A stretch of 13,221 nucleotides of DNA from Halieaceae bacterium UBA4452. GTDB lineage: Bacteria; Pseudomonadota; Gammaproteobacteria; Pseudomonadales; Halieaceae. The stretch is from assembly GCA_002389505.1 (NCBI GenBank), contig DGPA01000029.1, positions 1 to 13,221 on the forward strand, read 5' to 3'. The position numbers and the translations under genes were made by a program. Positions 11,093-13,221 of this stretch are shown here, in pieces. Every line of letters begins with the position of its first letter. Position 1 is the first letter of the stretch. Under the pieces are notes generated by a model, which worked only from the letters and a program-made list of their open reading frames with translations, did no database searches and had not been told where the DNA came from.

Positions 11093-12799
11093 CTAGGCAA
11101 GCCCTTGATTGGCCGATAGGCCTTTTATCACTGGCTCTTTGAGCGGCACCGGGGCAATTGTTTTTTTAGCTTGCAGCCAACGACTGACGACGTCCCAAAT
11201 AGGCTCACCCTCGAGAGGTTGCATAGAGGCCCAGCCCGCCACTTTATAGGTTTTGTTGGGGTCGATAGCTTTACCCGCTAAGGTCATGTCACTGATACGC
11301 TGGCCCGCCGTTCCACTGGGCGCAATGGCATAATCCAAACCACCCACGCGCACCATGTCCCCCCCCTGCTGGTAGTAGGGATCTGCGTTGAAGAGGTTAT
11401 CTGCGACATCTTCAAGAACCACTTTCAGAAAGTCTCCGCGCATGTCGCTCACTGTGACCGTAGGGTAAGTAATCGCGACTTGGGACATCAAATCTTCCAT
11501 AGTGATGTCGTCGCCCGGCAACAGAGATGTGCCCCAGCGGAAGCCTGGCGAGAGCGAAATATCCGCGTCCAACTCGTCAATCAAGGCGTCACAGATCAAC
11601 TGGTCGAAGCTGCCATTGAAATTGCCCCGTCGATATAGCAAATCGTCCGTGGTGGCCAGCACTTGACTCAGCTGGGCCATAAAAGGTGCGCGACTTTTAG
11701 CGATGAATGTCGCCATTTCACGATCGGCGGGGAGCAATTCCGAGAACACCGGTAATAAGGTGTAAGACCAATCTCGAATCTTACCCGCCCTGACATCGAA
11801 GTCTACAACCCCCAAAAATTTACCGTTGGATCCTGCGTTAGTGACCAGCGTCATGCCACCAGCGTTCTTGACCTCTATTGCCCTAGGGATAGCGTCATGG
11901 GTATGGCCACCCAGAATGGCATCGAGGCCAGTTATCCGCGACGCCAGCTTCATGTCGGTATCGGCGCCGTTATGGGAGAGCAGCACCACAACTTGCGCGC
12001 CACTATCTCGGACGTCATTGATTTTTTGTTGTAGCTCGCGCTCTTGAATACCAAACGTCCAGCCCTCGGTAAAGTAGGCCGGGTTAGCAATGGGGGTGTA
12101 GGGAAATGCCTGGCCTATAATGGCCACCGGCACACCATTGATTTCTTTCATGGTGTGGCTAGCAAATACCGGGTCGCCAAAGTCGGCATCCTTAACGTTG
12201 TGCGCGACGAAATCGATATGACCCGATAAGTCCTTGTCGATAATTTCCTGAATTCGCTCGGTGCCCAACGTAAATTCCCAGTGGCCGGTCATAACATCAA
12301 TACCCAGCAGCTTGCTAGCGTCGACCATATCTTGACCATTGGTCCACAACGCGGTCGCCGAGCCTTGCCACAAGTCACCGCCATCGAGTAACACCGCTCC
12401 AGGGCGGTTAGCCTTGACCCGCTTCACCAGTGTCGATAAGTGGGCAAAACCGCCCACCTTGCCGAAGCGCTGACTGGCCTCGGTAAAATCCAAATAGGTA
12501 AAGGCATGGGATTCACGGCTGCCGGAGGATAAGCCGTACGCGTCCAGTAACGCTTGACCGACCACATGGGGCACTCGGTTGCGCGCACCATGAACCCCAA
12601 TGTTCACTTGTGGTTCACGATAATAAATAGGTTGCAGCTGAGCGTGGACGTCGGTCATGTGCATAAGATGAACGTTGCCAAAACGCGCAAGGTCATAATT
12701 CCAATCAGATGCGGGGCTAGCAGAACGCCCCCGGGTGGGGAGTGACAGCCCGGCTGCCAGCCCCAGCGCCAGCATTTTATGAAACTCGCGTCGATCCAT
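11093..12799 (-). CDS. soxB: SoxB, thiosulfohydrolase of the Sox thiosulfate-oxidation system
   Basis: SoxB hydrolyses the terminal sulfone of S-thiosulfonated SoxY, releasing sulfate in the periplasm. The 568 residues match the family length. The N-terminus MDRREFHKMLALGLAAG is a twin-arginine (Tat) type signal, as usual for SoxB, which is exported folded with its two manganese ions. Metallophosphoesterase-like metal ligands are in order: Asp50 and His52 (MTDVHAQLQP), Asp142 (LLDGGDLWQG), His276 (LLSHNGAD), His299 and His301 (GGHTHD). The SoxB-specific motif GHWEFT (172-177) replaces GNHEFD of 5'-nucleotidases, and REPQVNIGV, DLWQGSATALWTNGQDMVD and FRWGTSLLPGD are all diagnostic. This sets it apart from ordinary UshA-type nucleotidases. 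It lies 32 bases after soxX in the same direction and is the last gene of the sox cluster here, converging on the M1/DUF6702 operon. Confidence 0.96.
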   Translation of the reverse strand: MDRREFHKMLALGLAAGLSLPTRGRSASPASDWNYDLARFGNVHLMHMTDVHAQLQPIYYREPQVNIGVHGARNRVPHVVGQALLDAYGLSSGSRESHAFTYLDFTEASQRFGKVGGFAHLSTLVKRVKANRPGAVLLDGGDLWQGSATALWTNGQDMVDASKLLGIDVMTGHWEFTLGTERIQEIIDKDLSGHIDFVAHNVKDADFGDPVFASHTMKEINGVPVAIIGQAFPYTPIANPAYFTEGWTFGIQERELQQKINDVRDSGAQVVVLLSHNGADTDMKLASRITGLDAILGGHTHDAIPRAIEVKNAGGMTLVTNAGSNGKFLGVVDFDVRAGKIRDWSYTLLPVFSELLPADREMATFIAKSRAPFMAQLSQVLATTDDLLYRRGNFNGSFDQLICDALIDELDADISLSPGFRWGTSLLPGDDITMEDLMSQVAITYPTVTVSDMRGDFLKVVLEDVADNLFNADPYYQQGGDMVRVGGLDYAIAPSGTAGQRISDMTLAGKAIDPNKTYKVAGWASMQPLEGEPIWDVVSRWLQAKKTIAPVPLKEPVIKGLSANQGLA

Positions 12800-12831
12800 A
12801 CTAGTTTCCCAGACCGCTAGGTAGGTGCGGG

Positions 12832-13221
12832 CTATTCATCCAAAACGTCAATAGATTGATTCACCGGCGAGTCTGGATCTAATAGATAGGCCATGACATC
12901 TTTCAGCTGTTGCTCAGTTAAAATGCCCTGAGCACCAAAACGCGGCATATGGGAGCAAATGTTATAGGCGTGCGTATTCCACAGCTTGACCCATGTGTAT
13001 TTGATAACCGGCTCACTTTGTCCCCGAGCGCCATACCCTGTCAGGGACGGCCCCAGTGTTCCGTAGGCGACTTCCCGGGGATCAAGCTGATGACAGGCAT
13101 AACAATTACCGCCGTTTGGCGCCTCTGGATCGTCGGAATACTGCAATCCGCGGCCGTTACTCGCTACCTTCGCACCCGACGCCCAGTCACCCAGGTACTG
13201 TCCATCGATTGGGTATTCAAT
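12832..13221 (-). CDS. soxX: SoxX, c-type cytochrome subunit of SoxAX (5' end beyond window)
   Basis: SoxX pairs with SoxA to form the periplasmic heme enzyme that joins thiosulfate to the SoxY cysteine. The 129 visible residues contain the heme site CYACH within NGGNCYACHQLDPREVAYGT and the family block GTLGPSLTGYG. They also contain the segment ICSHMPRFG, whose methionine is the expected axial heme ligand, and the end GILTEQQLKDVMAYLLDPDSPVN. The frame is open to the right window edge, so the signal peptide and true start are outside. A TTG at 13144-13146 could be mistaken for a start, but the codons before it (GAKVASNGRG) already match SoxX, so the gene clearly extends further. It is followed by soxB after 32 bases, so the two are very likely in one transcript. 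Confidence 0.93.
   Translation of the reverse strand: MEYPIDGQYLGDWASGAKVASNGRGLQYSDDPEAPNGGNCYACHQLDPREVAYGTLGPSLTGYGARGQSEPVIKYTWVKLWNTHAYNICSHMPRFGAQGILTEQQLKDVMAYLLDPDSPVNQSIDVLDE

Noticed and set aside
11093..12799. UshA-type 5'-nucleotidase instead of SoxB
   Set aside because: GHWEFT in place of GNHEFD, the SoxB-specific blocks and the adjacent soxX favour SoxB.
13144..13146. TTG as the soxX start codon
   Set aside because: Codons upstream continue to match SoxX in frame to the window edge, so the gene is simply cut there.

Overview
The window reads as a chromosomal stretch of a Gram-negative, free-living, probably marine gammaproteobacterium. The basis is a YbcJ-type S4 protein, an MlaC/Ttg2D-type periplasmic protein next to uvrB, several exported peptidases, a vanadium haloperoxidase-type lipoprotein, and the end of a Sox thiosulfate-oxidation cluster. 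This mix resembles OM60/NOR5-type (Halieaceae) genomes, but that placement is inference from gene content only. No phage, transposon, CRISPR array or plasmid gene is visible, and nearly all of the window is coding.

Layout. (1) 1-1111, minus strand: a TTG-started MlaC-like periplasmic lipid-carrier protein, followed 13 bases later by uvrB, which runs off the left edge. (2) 1112-2151: a well-formed tRNA-Asn(GTT) unit with its own promoter and terminator, a structured intergenic element, a small S4-domain RNA-binding protein, and a spacer rich in inverted repeats. (3) 2152-4230, plus: an exported S9 (prolyl oligopeptidase-type) serine peptidase, followed by a two-part hairpin/terminator region. 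(4) 4459-6939, minus: an 826-residue lipoprotein with a PKD-like N-terminus, a complete vanadium-haloperoxidase active site and an RTX-like C-terminal tail. It has a recognisable promoter that overlaps a dyad. (5) 7130-7903, minus: a small GT32-like glycosyltransferase with a DxD motif. (6) 8063-11047, plus: an operon of an exported M1 metallopeptidase and a DUF6702-type exported protein. (7) 11093-13221, minus, convergent with the previous operon: soxB and the truncated soxX.

How the genes fit together. soxX and soxB belong to one pathway: SoxX is the small cytochrome of SoxAX, which loads thiosulfate on SoxYZ, and SoxB hydrolyses the sulfate group from it. The M1 peptidase and the DUF6702 protein are nine bases apart and both exported, so they probably act together. 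The other units look like independent transcripts. Five products (MlaC-like, S9, haloperoxidase, M1, DUF6702) carry export signals and SoxB carries a Tat-like signal, so the window is dominated by cell-envelope functions.

The best candidates for something undescribed are the three-part haloperoxidase lipoprotein, the M1-DUF6702 pair, and an 11-base sequence (CTAAGGTCAGC) that occurs three times, each time in a gene-start region and at a similar distance upstream of minus-strand promoter-like sequences.
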